From: Chloroflexota bacterium
GTDB taxonomy: Bacteria > Chloroflexota > UBA6077 > JACCZL01
Assembly: GCA_020845495.1 (NCBI GenBank)
Contig: JADLFM010000010.1
Span: 33,409 to 97,408, forward strand
Direction: 5' to 3'
Length of the DNA: 64,000 nucleotides
Shown in pieces: positions 52,763 to 61,255 of this stretch. Numbering within the stretch: the stretch's first letter is position 1; each line of letters starts with the position of its first letter. The notes below the pieces were generated by a model. The model worked only from the letters and a program-made list of their open reading frames with translations. It had not been told where the DNA came from and made no database searches. The translations under genes were made by a program, and so were the position numbers.

Positions 52763-54376
52763 TTACTGCGGTTTGGCAGCCGGCGCTGGACCTGGTGGAG
52801 CTGGCGGGGCAGCCGGACCGGGCGCCGGCTGCCCCGCTGGGGGAGCAGCCGCACCGCTCTGCGGCCCGAAGAGCGCTGGCGTGGACGGTTTGATCGCGGG
52901 CCGCGGCGCCTGCTGGCCGGGCTGGGCCGGCGTCGTCGCGGTCGGCGCAGGAGTCGGCTGGCGGCGTTCGCCGGTGCCCGGCTTGGGGGCTGGCTGATTG
53001 CCAGACTGGTTGCCGGGCTGACTGCCAGACTGGTTGCCGGGCTGGCTACCGGGGTGGTTGCCAGGCTGGCCGGCCCCGCCTGGCGCGGTCGTCGGCGTGA
53101 CGCCGGCTGGAGCGGCCGTTCCAGCCGGAGTTGGCTGGACTGCCGGCTGCGGCCCGCGCGTCGAGTCTGACGGGGCGCTGGCTGGCGGAGCCGGCTTCGA
53201 CGCCGGAACGACGTTGGCGGGCGGGGCGGTCGTCGACGGACCGGATGCAGGGGTGGTCAGGCGTGGCGCAACGGTTACGACCGGCGCGGCCGGCACCTTC
53301 GGCGGTGCGGCATAGCTGCCGATCTCGTTCGGCGGCAGCGCTGGATCGGCCGAGGTTCCGAACGACGAATCGTTGGTCAGGTCGTAGACGGCGCGGGCGG
53401 CGTGGGCCATGGCGTCATACAGGCCGTCGAAGTCAGTAATGCCGTCCGAGAGCAGGGCGATCACGAACGTCGAGCGCGGTCCATACACGATTGCCACGTC
53501 GTGCGCGGCGCCTTCCCAGTTACCCGTCTTGTTCGCCACCGTCGCCTCGGGCGGCATCAGGACCGGGATTCGGTTCCGGACTTGCTGGCGGGCCATCAGG
53601 TGCACCATCTCGGCGCTCGTCGACGAACTGACCGCCTGCCCGCGCGCGATCGTCTCCAGCAGTCGAGCCATGTCGCCGGCCGAGGTCTGGAGATCGTCGC
53701 CTCGGACATGGGTCAAGCCGAGGCCCAGCGCAAGCATGTCCTCGTTGGTCTGCGGGCTGCCGACCCGTTTGGAGAGCATGTACGCGCCCGAGTTGTCGCT
53801 GATCGTCACCATCCGCTCGAGCGCCGTGCCGATGGTGATCCGAGTACCGGCCGGCCAGGGCAGCGATCCCAGGTCCATCGCGACGTCATCCGGCCCGATT
53901 GTCATCTCTTCGCTCAGTGTGAACAGACCGGCGTCGCGCTGCTTGAAGACCTCGTACATGACCGGCAGTTTGTAGAGGCTGGCGGCTTGAAAGGGATAGT
54001 TCTCGTTCAGGTACACGCTGTAGCCCGTGCCAAGATCCTTGACGGCGATGCCAAACCGCCCGGAGACGCTCCTGAATGGTGCAAAGACAGCCTCGCGAAG
54101 CCGCTGTTGTGCGACGGCGTGCGGGTCTGGGGTAGGGGCAGCGGGTGCGAGCGTGGCCTCGGCCTCCTGCGCCGGCACGCTCGCGGCCGGCTGCCCGACG
54201 GCTGGGCCAGCGACGACCGTCCCGGCCCGTGGCGGGGTTGGGACCGGCTGAGCCGGCGCGGTCAGCCAGAAGAGCACGAGTCCGAGCATCAAGCCGGACA
54301 GCACGACCACGAGGGCCGGGCCGACGTACCGTCGAGCCGGCTTCTTTGGCGAGACCAGGCGGCGGGCCTGCTCCAA
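52763..54376 (-). CDS. Class A beta-lactamase-fold (PF13354-like) protein with Pro-rich tail
   Basis: The 537-residue protein has an N-terminal membrane helix (ALVVVLSGLMLGLVLFWL) and a serine hydrolase domain (about 100-345) with S-x-x-K (QAASLYKLPV), S-D-N (TISDNSGAY) and K-T-G (VANKTGNWEG). The class A triad is present, including an E-rich ERM loop. A C-terminal tail of about 190 residues is Pro/Ala/Gln/Gly-rich with GNQSGSQPGNQ-like repeats. Anchored outside the membrane, it may act on peptidoglycan peptides or beta-lactams. The TTG start lacks a good ribosome site, so the N-terminus is uncertain. Confidence 0.88.
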   Translation of the reverse strand: MEQARRLVSPKKPARRYVGPALVVVLSGLMLGLVLFWLTAPAQPVPTPPRAGTVVAGPAVGQPAASVPAQEAEATLAPAAPTPDPHAVAQQRLREAVFAPFRSVSGRFGIAVKDLGTGYSVYLNENYPFQAASLYKLPVMYEVFKQRDAGLFTLSEEMTIGPDDVAMDLGSLPWPAGTRITIGTALERMVTISDNSGAYMLSKRVGSPQTNEDMLALGLGLTHVRGDDLQTSAGDMARLLETIARGQAVSSSTSAEMVHLMARQQVRNRIPVLMPPEATVANKTGNWEGAAHDVAIVYGPRSTFVIALLSDGITDFDGLYDAMAHAARAVYDLTNDSSFGTSADPALPPNEIGSYAAPPKVPAAPVVTVAPRLTTPASGPSTTAPPANVVPASKPAPPASAPSDSTRGPQPAVQPTPAGTAAPAGVTPTTAPGGAGQPGNHPGSQPGNQSGSQPGNQSGNQPAPKPGTGERRQPTPAPTATTPAQPGQQAPRPAIKPSTPALFGPQSGAAAPPAGQPAPGPAAPPAPPGPAPAAKPQ

Positions 54377-54504
54377 CGGCCGCCGACGCGGAGCAACCGC
54401 TCGGATCGCTGCACCCTCACGGAATCTGTACGCGCTGCGCTGGCTTCCGACTGGATCGGGCGGCCATTCGGCGCAACGCGCAGTATATGGGCAGGTATGC
54501 GCTC

Positions 54505-54837
54505 TCAGCCATCACCCTGGCGCGGCTCGGCTCGCTCGCCGGGCGTGTCGCCCTGCTGTTCTGGCGAGTCGCCCGCCGGCTCGGCCATGACCGACGCGGC
54601 ACGATGCTCCCCGCACGACGCCGCCAGCAATCGTTCGCGCAGCCGAGTGCCCCAGGTCCAGCGCTCTTCCCGTGGCGTGTCGGACAGGATGGCGTACCAG
54701 AAGCGAGCCCGACAGCGCGGGCACTGAAGCCAGCGGACGTCATGGGTCTCGATGATCTCGAACACGCGCCGCCCGGCCGCGTCCGCCTCGGGGCGCAGCG
54801 TCAGATTCCGATTGAGCTCCGGTCGCGGCCAGGTCAT
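54505..54837 (-). CDS. Small hypothetical protein with a C-x2-C motif
   Basis: The 110-residue frame contains a compact domain (GRRVFEIIETHDVRWLQCPR, then CRARFWYAILSDTPREERW) with two cysteines of a half zinc-finger and a third Cys later (AASCGEH), then a hydrophilic tail. AGGGGAA lies about 9 nt before ATG 54837. It follows the interrupted small gene on the same strand with 48 bp between. No family is recognised. Confidence 0.5.
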   Translation of the reverse strand: MTWPRPELNRNLTLRPEADAAGRRVFEIIETHDVRWLQCPRCRARFWYAILSDTPREERWTWGTRLRERLLAASCGEHRAASVMAEPAGDSPEQQGDTPGERAEPRQGDG

Positions 54838-54885
54838 CGCCAGATTCTTCCCCTTGGCCCCTCGGCGCTGCCAGCGGGCATCGCG

Positions 54886-55095
54886 TCAGGTCACGGCATC
54901 GTGGGTGTCGCTGAAGCGCGCCTGCTCGCCGCTATCCACGATCTCGCGGAGTGCCTGCACGGCCTGTCAGAGTTCCTCATAGATGGTAGAGAGGGAGGCT
55001 GGCGTAAGCCGAATGACGTCCGGTGGGCGATCGTCAGGAATCATGCCGCGCGCCCTGAGCGCCTTCCCGATCGGGAGGGCGTCCGAGTGTTCCAT
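54886..55095 (-). pseudogene. Small gene interrupted by an in-frame TGA
   Basis: ATG 55095 follows GGAG at 7 nt and opens a frame with a protein-like N-terminus (MEHSDALPIGKALRARGMIP) that reaches TGA at 54967-54969. The same frame then continues 26 codons as an equally protein-like helix (QAVQALREIVDSGEQARF) to TGA at 54886. A single C-to-T change of CGA (Arg) to TGA would explain it. Readthrough or a sequencing error are alternatives. The family is not recognised. Confidence 0.5.
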
Positions 55096-55234
55096 CCGGG
55101 TGCTCCAGCGCGACGTGGCCGCCACGCCGCGCCGGCTCGCGTGGGGTGCCGGCCGCGACACGGTACGGCGGCCCGCTCAGCCATCGGTCGACGAGCCGCT
55201 CCGACATCGTGTGGCTCTCTTGCCGATCCAGGCT

Positions 55235-55330
55235 CCATCGGCCTCGCCATATCGGCCTCGCCATATCGGCCTCGCCATATCGGCCTCGCCATATCGGCCT
55301 CGCCATATCGGCCTCGCCATATCGGCCTCT
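55235..55330. repeat. 14-bp tandem repeat array, about seven copies
   Basis: CCATATCGGCCTCG is repeated head to tail from 55247 to 55330 (six copies, the last ending in T), preceded by a 12-bp copy lacking two bases (55235-55246). The unit is not a multiple of three and lies upstream of the interrupted small gene, in a gap between genes. Confidence 0.9.
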
Positions 55331-55575
55331 CACAGGTGGCACCTCGGGCGTGAGACGCGCGTTAGTCATAGTAGCGCTCCTCGTCATGCTAGCGTCTCGC
55401 GACTCGATGCCATCGTGCGCGCGTGGGCCGGCCTCGACGCCAGCGCGGACGTCTCGCAGGGTATCGCAACCAGGTCCCGTAGGTGGGAGCCACCAGGTGG
55501 ATACTCCGTTCGGCAGGACACACCGCCCGCGTCAGGCGCCACTCGGCTGGGTGGCACGCAGCGAGAGGAAGGCTC

Positions 55576-57006
55576 ATGCACGAGGATGGCCCGGTACACG
55601 ATGTCTCTGAGTCGACACCGCGCGGTCGACCGCTGCCGCGCGCCGAGGAGCGGCCCTTTGACGTCGACGAGATCTTCTTCTCGACGACCGACCATAAGGG
55701 GATCATTCGCTCCGGCAATCGGGTGTTTACGCGGGTCAGCGGCTACACCCGTCAGGACATGATCGGTCAGCCGCACAATCTGATCCGGCATCCGGACATG
55801 CCGCGCTCGGTGTTCCAACTGTTCTGGGAAGAGCTCGGCGTCGGCCGGCCGATCGCCGCGTACGTCAAGAACATGGCCAGGGATGGCGCCTACTACTGGG
55901 TTATGGCGACGGTCGTGGCCGTCCCGGGCGGCTATCTGTCGGTGCGGATCAAGCCGTCGACACCGTACTTCGACACAGCGCGAGGGGTGTATGCCGAACT
56001 GCTCGCCATCGAACGGCAGGTGGAAGCCGGCTCGCCGCGCCGACGGCACGAGGCGATGACGGCGGCGCGTGCCAGGCTGCTGGAGCACCTGAACCAGGCC
56101 GGCTTCGCGGACTACGATACTTTCATGCGGACGGCGCTGCTGGCGGAGGTCAAGCAGCGCGAAACGATGGGGCTCCGTCTCGAGGCCGGGCAGCCTGGTT
56201 CGATACGGCCTTCCGCGGATCGCCGCCTCGCCAGCATCCTCGACACGTGCTCGGCTCTAGCCAGCTTCCTCGGGACGCTCGTACGCCGCCTCGACGCGTA
56301 CGCCGCACTCAACGCCACGCTCGCCGAGAAGGTGCGCTTCATCCTCGATCTGGCCGAAGACGTGCGGCTGTTCTCGCTGAATGGGCTGCTGGCCGCGACT
56401 CGCATCGGGAACGGCGCCGCTGGCCTTGAAGCCGTCGCGTCGCTCATGCAGACTCGCTTCGAACGGAGCGCGCCGATCTTTCGCGCACTCACCGACGATG
56501 TGGTCGCTTCAGTAGATCTGCTCGGTAGCCTGTTCTTCCCAGTGGCGGCCACCCGGCTCCAGGCTGATGCATTGTTGGCGTTCGTCTACGAACTGTTGGA
56601 GGACCGGGCCGACGAGCGAGACCTGGTCGGCGATCTCTGGGCACTCGGGGACGCGGTCGCCGGGGGGATCGGCGGGCTGGGGGCTGCCCTCGACGGGCTC
56701 GACCAGCGGCAACGCGCGCTGGCGCGGCACACCGAGCACATCTCTGGCGCGCTCCGCGAGATGCGGGCACTCGGGGTGAGCGGCCGAATCGAGGCCGCAC
56801 GGGTCACTGAGGCCGAAGGTTTCATCACCCTCTTTCAAGCGATGGACGCGCACCTCACGACTGCGCGCCGAGAGATCGATGAACTGGCGAAGGCGACGAG
56901 CCTCACCTTCGCACGGGAAGCGGCCGCGACGCGGCTGAGTCGCCAGCATGTCGAGACGATTCGGCATCAGATCGCGGCGCTCGCCCGCACGGGGGCCGCG
57001 GCGTAG
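55576..57006 (+). CDS. Soluble PAS/Aer-like protein with degenerate chemoreceptor-like helices
   Basis: The 476-residue protein starts with a PAS domain of the Aer/PAS-3 type (FFSTTDHKGIIRSGNRVFTR, then VSGYTRQDMIGQPHNLIRHP, YYWVMATVVAVPGGYLSVRI; about 28-145). Long helices (about 165-470) follow, with FILDLAEDVRLFSLNGLLAA and EAVASLMQTRF faintly echoing the methyl-accepting signalling hairpin. No membrane helix is present and the receptor tip is not well conserved, so coupling to CheA/CheW is doubtful. The PAS probably binds FAD or haem. AGAGGAAGG lies just before ATG 55576. No che genes are near. Confidence 0.82.
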   Translation: MHEDGPVHDVSESTPRGRPLPRAEERPFDVDEIFFSTTDHKGIIRSGNRVFTRVSGYTRQDMIGQPHNLIRHPDMPRSVFQLFWEELGVGRPIAAYVKNMARDGAYYWVMATVVAVPGGYLSVRIKPSTPYFDTARGVYAELLAIERQVEAGSPRRRHEAMTAARARLLEHLNQAGFADYDTFMRTALLAEVKQRETMGLRLEAGQPGSIRPSADRRLASILDTCSALASFLGTLVRRLDAYAALNATLAEKVRFILDLAEDVRLFSLNGLLAATRIGNGAAGLEAVASLMQTRFERSAPIFRALTDDVVASVDLLGSLFFPVAATRLQADALLAFVYELLEDRADERDLVGDLWALGDAVAGGIGGLGAALDGLDQRQRALARHTEHISGALREMRALGVSGRIEAARVTEAEGFITLFQAMDAHLTTARREIDELAKATSLTFAREAAATRLSRQHVETIRHQIAALARTGAAA

Positions 57007-57115
57007 CGCCGGCATCGGCTGACGGAGCCGGCGACGGCGGGTCATATTAGGGCTGGTGCGCTGCCTACAGGCGGTCCCAGATCGCAGCGCGCGCCGAGCC
57101 GGGTCGGAGGCGGGC

Positions 57116-57805
57116 TCAATCGGCGCGTAGACGATACCCGACGCCCGGCTCGGTCACGATCAGGCGCGGCTGCGCAGGGTCCGCTTCCAGTTTCTTCCGA
57201 AGACCGGCGATGTAGACACGCAGGTTGCCGGTCGCGTCCTGGTACCCTGCGCCGAACACCGAGCGCAGCAACTGGCCGTGAGTGATGACGCGGCCCGGGT
57301 GCTGAGCCAGGTACCGCAGCAGGCTGTACTCGGTTGGCGTGAGGTGCACCTCCTGGCCCGCTCGCATCACCAGCCGGCGGCCCAGGTCGATAACGATGTC
57401 GTGAGCTCGGATGACCTGCTCGCCGACCGCCCCAGAACGGGTCGCGTGCCGCAGAGCCACGCGCATGCGGGCCAGCAGTTCGGGCAGGCTGAACGGCTTG
57501 GTGACGAAGTCGTCCGCACCCTCGTCGAGCGCACGGACCTTGGCCTCGTCATCGCCGTGCGCGGACAGGACGACGATCGGTAGATTCGTCCACTCACGGA
57601 GACGCTGGGTGACCGCGAAACCGTCCAGATCTGGGAGACTGAGATCGAGCACGAGGAGATCGGGTGGGCGGGCCGCCACCGCGTCGAGCGCCGCCTCGCC
57701 GGTCGCCGCTTCCTCCACGTCGTAGCAATTCGCCCGCAGGGCCACACGCAGCGCCCGCCGGATCTGCGGCTCATCGTCCACGACCAGGACACGGGGCTGG
57801 CTCAC
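57116..57805 (-). CDS. kdpE: KdpE-like response regulator
   Basis: The 229-residue OmpR-family regulator has a receiver domain (VLVVDDEPQIRRALRVAL, phospho-Asp in LLVLDLSLPDLDG, VVLSAHGDDEAK, DDFVTKPFSLPELLARMR) and a winged helix (HLTPTEYSLLRYLAQHPGRV, RVYIAGLRKKLEADPAQPRL, VTEPGVGYRLR), matching KdpE best. Its GTG overlaps the kinase stop by 4 bp, so the pair is coupled. No kdpFABC is present here. The divergent KimA-family importer is the obvious potassium-related target. Confidence 0.92.
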   Translation of the reverse strand: MSQPRVLVVDDEPQIRRALRVALRANCYDVEEAATGEAALDAVAARPPDLLVLDLSLPDLDGFAVTQRLREWTNLPIVVLSAHGDDEAKVRALDEGADDFVTKPFSLPELLARMRVALRHATRSGAVGEQVIRAHDIVIDLGRRLVMRAGQEVHLTPTEYSLLRYLAQHPGRVITHGQLLRSVFGAGYQDATGNLRVYIAGLRKKLEADPAQPRLIVTEPGVGYRLRAD

Positions 57806-58980
57806 GTCGCGGATGACCGCGCTAGCTCGCCAGGTGCCAGTGGCAGCGTGAGTACGAAGCGGGCGCCGCCCCCTGGCGCATCCTCGACCCAGAGGTGGCC
57901 GCCGTGGGCCTCGGCAAAGCCGCGCGCGATGGCAAGCCCGAGGCCAGAGCCCCGCGCGGCATCCACTCCCCGCGCGGCGCCCACGGCGTCTCTACCACCT
58001 CCACCCCCACTACCCGCTCCATGCCTCGCATTCGGACCATGGCCCGCTGTTGGCCCGCGCTCGAAGGGCTGGAAGATGCGCGCTCGGTCCCCGGCTGGTA
58101 CGCCGGGGCCGCGATCCGCGATCGACAGCCAGAGGTGCCCACCGTTGCGGCCGGCCCCGATGAGGATAGCGCTGTCCGACGGCGTGTAGAGTGCGGCGTT
58201 CTCGAGCACGTTTGTCAGCACCCGGTCGATCTGCGCGTAATCGTACGCCACGGGCGGAAGGTTCTCGGGGAGGTCGAGGTGGACCGACCGCGCGCCGAGC
58301 CTCGATCTCGAGCGCCGCACGACGTCGAGCACGTGCTCGCCGAGATCCTGAGGGCGTCGATGGACGACCAGCGCGCCGGCTTCCAGCCGCGAGACATCTA
58401 GCAGGTCGGTGACCAACCGGGTGAGATGGTCCGTTTCCTCTTCGATCGCGGCCAGCAACTCGGCGCGGTCTTCGTCGCTGTAGACCGTCTCGGGCTGACG
58501 CAGCGCTGAGACGCTTGCCTTGATCGAGGCGAGCGGCGTTCGCAGATCGTGGGAGACCGTGCGTAGCAGCGCCGACTTCAACGCATCCGACTGCCGGGCG
58601 ATCTCGGCCGCTCGCGCCGTCTCGGCTCCACGGCGGGCCTGAACCGCCAGTTGGGAGGTGACCAGCGCGGTGAAGAGCAGCAACCCGAGCCCGATGCCCT
58701 CATCGAGGCGGGCGACCGTCAGACGACCGACCGGCTCGATGAAGAGGAGGTCGTGCGCCAGCACCGCCGCTACCGCCGCGGTGATGCTTGGCCCGAATCC
58801 CCAGCGGGTGGCGGCGAGCGTCACCGGGAGCAGGTAGAGCAGAACCGCTGTCTGGAGGCCAGGCGCTGCGCCGAGCATCCAGTTGACCACCACGAGCGTC
58901 ACGCCGACAGCGGCAAGGGCCGCCAGATGCTGAGCCGGACTGCCCCGGGTCGTGCCCCAGGTCGTGCCCCAGGTCTTCAC
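57802..58980 (-). CDS. Truncated KdpD-like sensor histidine kinase (DUF4118)
   Basis: The 392-residue kinase starts with a DUF4118 membrane block (AALAAVGVTLVVVNWMLGAA, LLYLLPVTLAATRWGFGPSI; about 15-120). HisKA (LLRTVSHDLRTPLASIKASV) and HATPase_c (NVLENAALYTPSDS, IADRGPGVP, GLGLAIARGFAEAHGG) follow. The long N-terminal KdpD/Usp sensory domain and GAF of full KdpD are missing. A Gly-rich insertion (about 310-345) sits in the ATPase domain. The stop overlaps the KdpE-like start. Confidence 0.92.
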   Translation of the reverse strand: MKTWGTTWGTTRGSPAQHLAALAAVGVTLVVVNWMLGAAPGLQTAVLLYLLPVTLAATRWGFGPSITAAVAAVLAHDLLFIEPVGRLTVARLDEGIGLGLLLFTALVTSQLAVQARRGAETARAAEIARQSDALKSALLRTVSHDLRTPLASIKASVSALRQPETVYSDEDRAELLAAIEEETDHLTRLVTDLLDVSRLEAGALVVHRRPQDLGEHVLDVVRRSRSRLGARSVHLDLPENLPPVAYDYAQIDRVLTNVLENAALYTPSDSAILIGAGRNGGHLWLSIADRGPGVPAGDRARIFQPFERGPTAGHGPNARHGAGSGGGGGRDAVGAARGVDAARGSGLGLAIARGFAEAHGGHLWVEDAPGGGARFVLTLPLAPGELARSSAT

Positions 58981-59051
58981 GTGCGCCTCATTCCAGTCCT
59001 TCGCTCCACGGGCATCGTACCGGTCACCCGTTCAGGCCTCCAGCCGCTGAC

Positions 59052-59117
59052 CTTAACACCTTCTGAACGCGCGGCCTGGCGGTTCTAACACGGCCTGAAC
59101 GCCGGCAATCGGATAGT
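59052..59117 (+). promoter_or_regulatory. Paired 11-bp repeats and -10 element between the kinase and kimA
   Basis: CTTAAC (59052) and CTGAAC (59063) are 11 bp apart; TCTAAC (59084) and CTGAAC (59095) repeat the pattern. GATAGT at 59112-59117 fits a -10 element placed 7 nt before the A of the kimA ATG, and no ribosome site is visible, so the transcript may be leaderless. The two boxes resemble OmpR/PhoB-family operators and could be KdpE-like sites for both divergent genes. Confidence 0.5.
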
Positions 59118-59123
59118 CGACCT

Positions 59124-61226
59124 ATGGACACGCATCAGAGCTCCCACCTCGAACCCGGCCTGGAGCCCGACCGGGCATCCGGCTTGGTGCCCGGCCTCGA
59201 GCCCGGCCTCCCGGCTGGCGAGCGAACGCCGCGCGAGGGCCATGCTGCTGGCCTCGAGCTGCGGGAGGTCGTCAAGGGACACAGGCCCGGCGACCAGTAT
59301 GTCAGGATCGCCCGCCATCGAGACTTCAAGCGTATTGGCCCCAGCTTCCTGATCCCTCGCCCGGATGCTGCCCGGTCGAAGACGCTGCTGGCCGTCTTGC
59401 GACGAACCGTCTTCGGCACGCCGATCCCGACGACCCTTGAAGCTCACGAGCGCCTGACGAAGTTCAAAGCACTGGCTGTGTTCTCCTCGGACGCGTTGTC
59501 ATCAGTCGCGTATGCGACCGAGGAAATCATGAAGGTGCTGGTGCTCGGCGGGCTAGGGTTCCTGTCGCTGACGCTGCCGATCTCGACGCTCATCGTCGTG
59601 CTGCTTGCGATCGTGGTGATCTCGTACCGCCAGACGATCCGCGCCTACCCCTCGGGCGGCGGCAGCTACATCGTGGCGAGCGACAACCTGGGCGAAACTG
59701 CCGGCCTGACGGCGGCCGCCTCGCTCTTGATCGACTACGTCCTAACGGTGTCCGTCTCGATCGCGGCCGGCGTCGCGGCGCTGACCTCGCTCCTGCCGTC
59801 GCTCCTTCCCTACTCGCTCGCGCTGTCGATCGCCGCCGTCATCCTCATCATGCTCGCCAACTTGCGCGGCATCCGCGAGTCCGGCGCCATCTTCGCCATA
59901 CCCACGTACGCGTTCGTCGCCGCCATGTACGCCCTGCTCGTCTGGGGCTTCGTCCAACTCACCCGCGGCGGCCTCGAGTACACACCTCCCACGTCGGCGC
60001 TCGCTCCGCTTGGCGCGCCGCTCGGCCTGTTCTTCCTGATGACGGCGTTTGCCCAGGGCTGTACCGCGATGACCGGCACCGAGGCGATCTCGAATGGCGT
60101 CCCGGCCTTCAAGGCCCCGGAGGCGCCGAACGCGCGGGCAACGCTGGTGGCGATGGGGCTCCTGCTCGGCACCATGTTCCTCGGGATGTCGTACCTCGCC
60201 ACACAGATCGGGATCGTACCGGCCCAGGACGAGACGGTGCTATCGCAGCTTGGACGGACCGTCTTCGGCGTGGGGCCGGCCTGGGCGATCCTCCAACTGG
60301 CGACCGCGCTGATCCTGGTGCTTGCCGCGAACACCTCGTTTGCGGACTTCCCGCGTCTGGCCTCGATCCTGGCTCACGACCATTTCCTTCCGCGCGGCTT
60401 CCAGTTCCGTGGAGATCGGCTCGCGTTCACGGCCGGCATCGTGGCGCTGGCGGGGCTCGCCATCCTGCTGCTCGTCGCCTTCAACGGCAGCCTCGACCAC
60501 CTGATTCCCCTCTACGCGGTCGGCGTCTTCACGAGCTTTACGCTCTCCCAGAGCGGCATGGTGGTGCACTGGTACCGCCAGCGCAGCCCCGGCTGGCAGC
60601 GGGCCGCCGTCGTCAACGGCGTCGGCGCCGTGGCGACCGGCGTCGTCACGCTGGTCATCGCAAGCACCAAATTCCTGCATGGCGCCTGGATCGTGGTGCT
60701 CCTGATCCCGTTGCTGATCGAGATGATGCGGGCGATTCGGCGTCACTATCGACTGCTCGACGCGGCGTGCCGAGCCGAGACGCCGCTCGCACCGGAGGAG
60801 GTCACCGTCCGGGCGGTCGTTCCCATGGCCGACCTCGGTTTGCAGGCCCGGCAGGCGCTCGCTTACGCGCGTTCCATTACCTCGGATGACCGGCACGTCG
60901 TCGCGGTCCACGTCGCCGACGACGTATCGGAGGCCGAGCGTGTGCGTCAGGCCTGGGACGATTGGGATTGTGGCGTCGAGCTCGTCATCATCGGGTCGCC
61001 GTTCCGCTCGCTCGCCGAGCCGCTGCTCTCGTACGTGGACGCGCTGCGCGAGATGTACCCGACGGACACGATCACCGTGATCCTGCCCGAGTTGGTCCCG
61101 TCGCGGTGGTGGGAGAACCTGCTCCACAACCAGACGGCGCTGCGACTCAAGGCCGCGCTGCTGTTCCATCCCGGCATCGTGGTGACCAGCGTGCCGTACC
61201 ACCTGGCTCGGCGTGCCAGCAGGTGA
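59124..61226 (+). CDS. kimA: KimA-family (APC superfamily) potassium importer
   Basis: The 700-residue transporter matches B. subtilis KimA (YdaO) as I recall it. It shows LTKFKALAVFSSDALSSVAY, VISYRQTIRAYPSGGGSYIV, LLIDYVLTVSVSIAAGVAAL, AFAQGCTAMTGTEAISNGVP, VLAANTSFADFPRLASILAH and DHLIPLYAVGVFTSFTLSQS. About 12 helices (about 125-555) are followed by a cytosolic Usp-like C-terminal domain (to 700) that in KimA binds c-di-AMP. An extra N-terminal tail of about 75 residues with Gly/Leu/Pro repeats (LEPGLEPDRASG) is unusual. It is divergent from the KdpE/KdpD-like pair. Confidence 0.88.
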   Translation: MDTHQSSHLEPGLEPDRASGLVPGLEPGLPAGERTPREGHAAGLELREVVKGHRPGDQYVRIARHRDFKRIGPSFLIPRPDAARSKTLLAVLRRTVFGTPIPTTLEAHERLTKFKALAVFSSDALSSVAYATEEIMKVLVLGGLGFLSLTLPISTLIVVLLAIVVISYRQTIRAYPSGGGSYIVASDNLGETAGLTAAASLLIDYVLTVSVSIAAGVAALTSLLPSLLPYSLALSIAAVILIMLANLRGIRESGAIFAIPTYAFVAAMYALLVWGFVQLTRGGLEYTPPTSALAPLGAPLGLFFLMTAFAQGCTAMTGTEAISNGVPAFKAPEAPNARATLVAMGLLLGTMFLGMSYLATQIGIVPAQDETVLSQLGRTVFGVGPAWAILQLATALILVLAANTSFADFPRLASILAHDHFLPRGFQFRGDRLAFTAGIVALAGLAILLLVAFNGSLDHLIPLYAVGVFTSFTLSQSGMVVHWYRQRSPGWQRAAVVNGVGAVATGVVTLVIASTKFLHGAWIVVLLIPLLIEMMRAIRRHYRLLDAACRAETPLAPEEVTVRAVVPMADLGLQARQALAYARSITSDDRHVVAVHVADDVSEAERVRQAWDDWDCGVELVIIGSPFRSLAEPLLSYVDALREMYPTDTITVILPELVPSRWWENLLHNQTALRLKAALLFHPGIVVTSVPYHLARRASR

Positions 61227-61255
61227 GCCCGCCCTGCGCGGAGCCGACGTCCGGG

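Noticed and set aside
54967..54969. In-frame TGA as a selenocysteine codon
   Set aside because: The flanking residues carry no redox motif, no SECIS-like hairpin was recognised, and a CGA-to-TGA change explains it more simply.
55235..55330. CRISPR or coding repeat reading of the 14-bp array
   Set aside because: There are no spacers, the unit is too short for CRISPR, and 14 bp breaks any reading frame.
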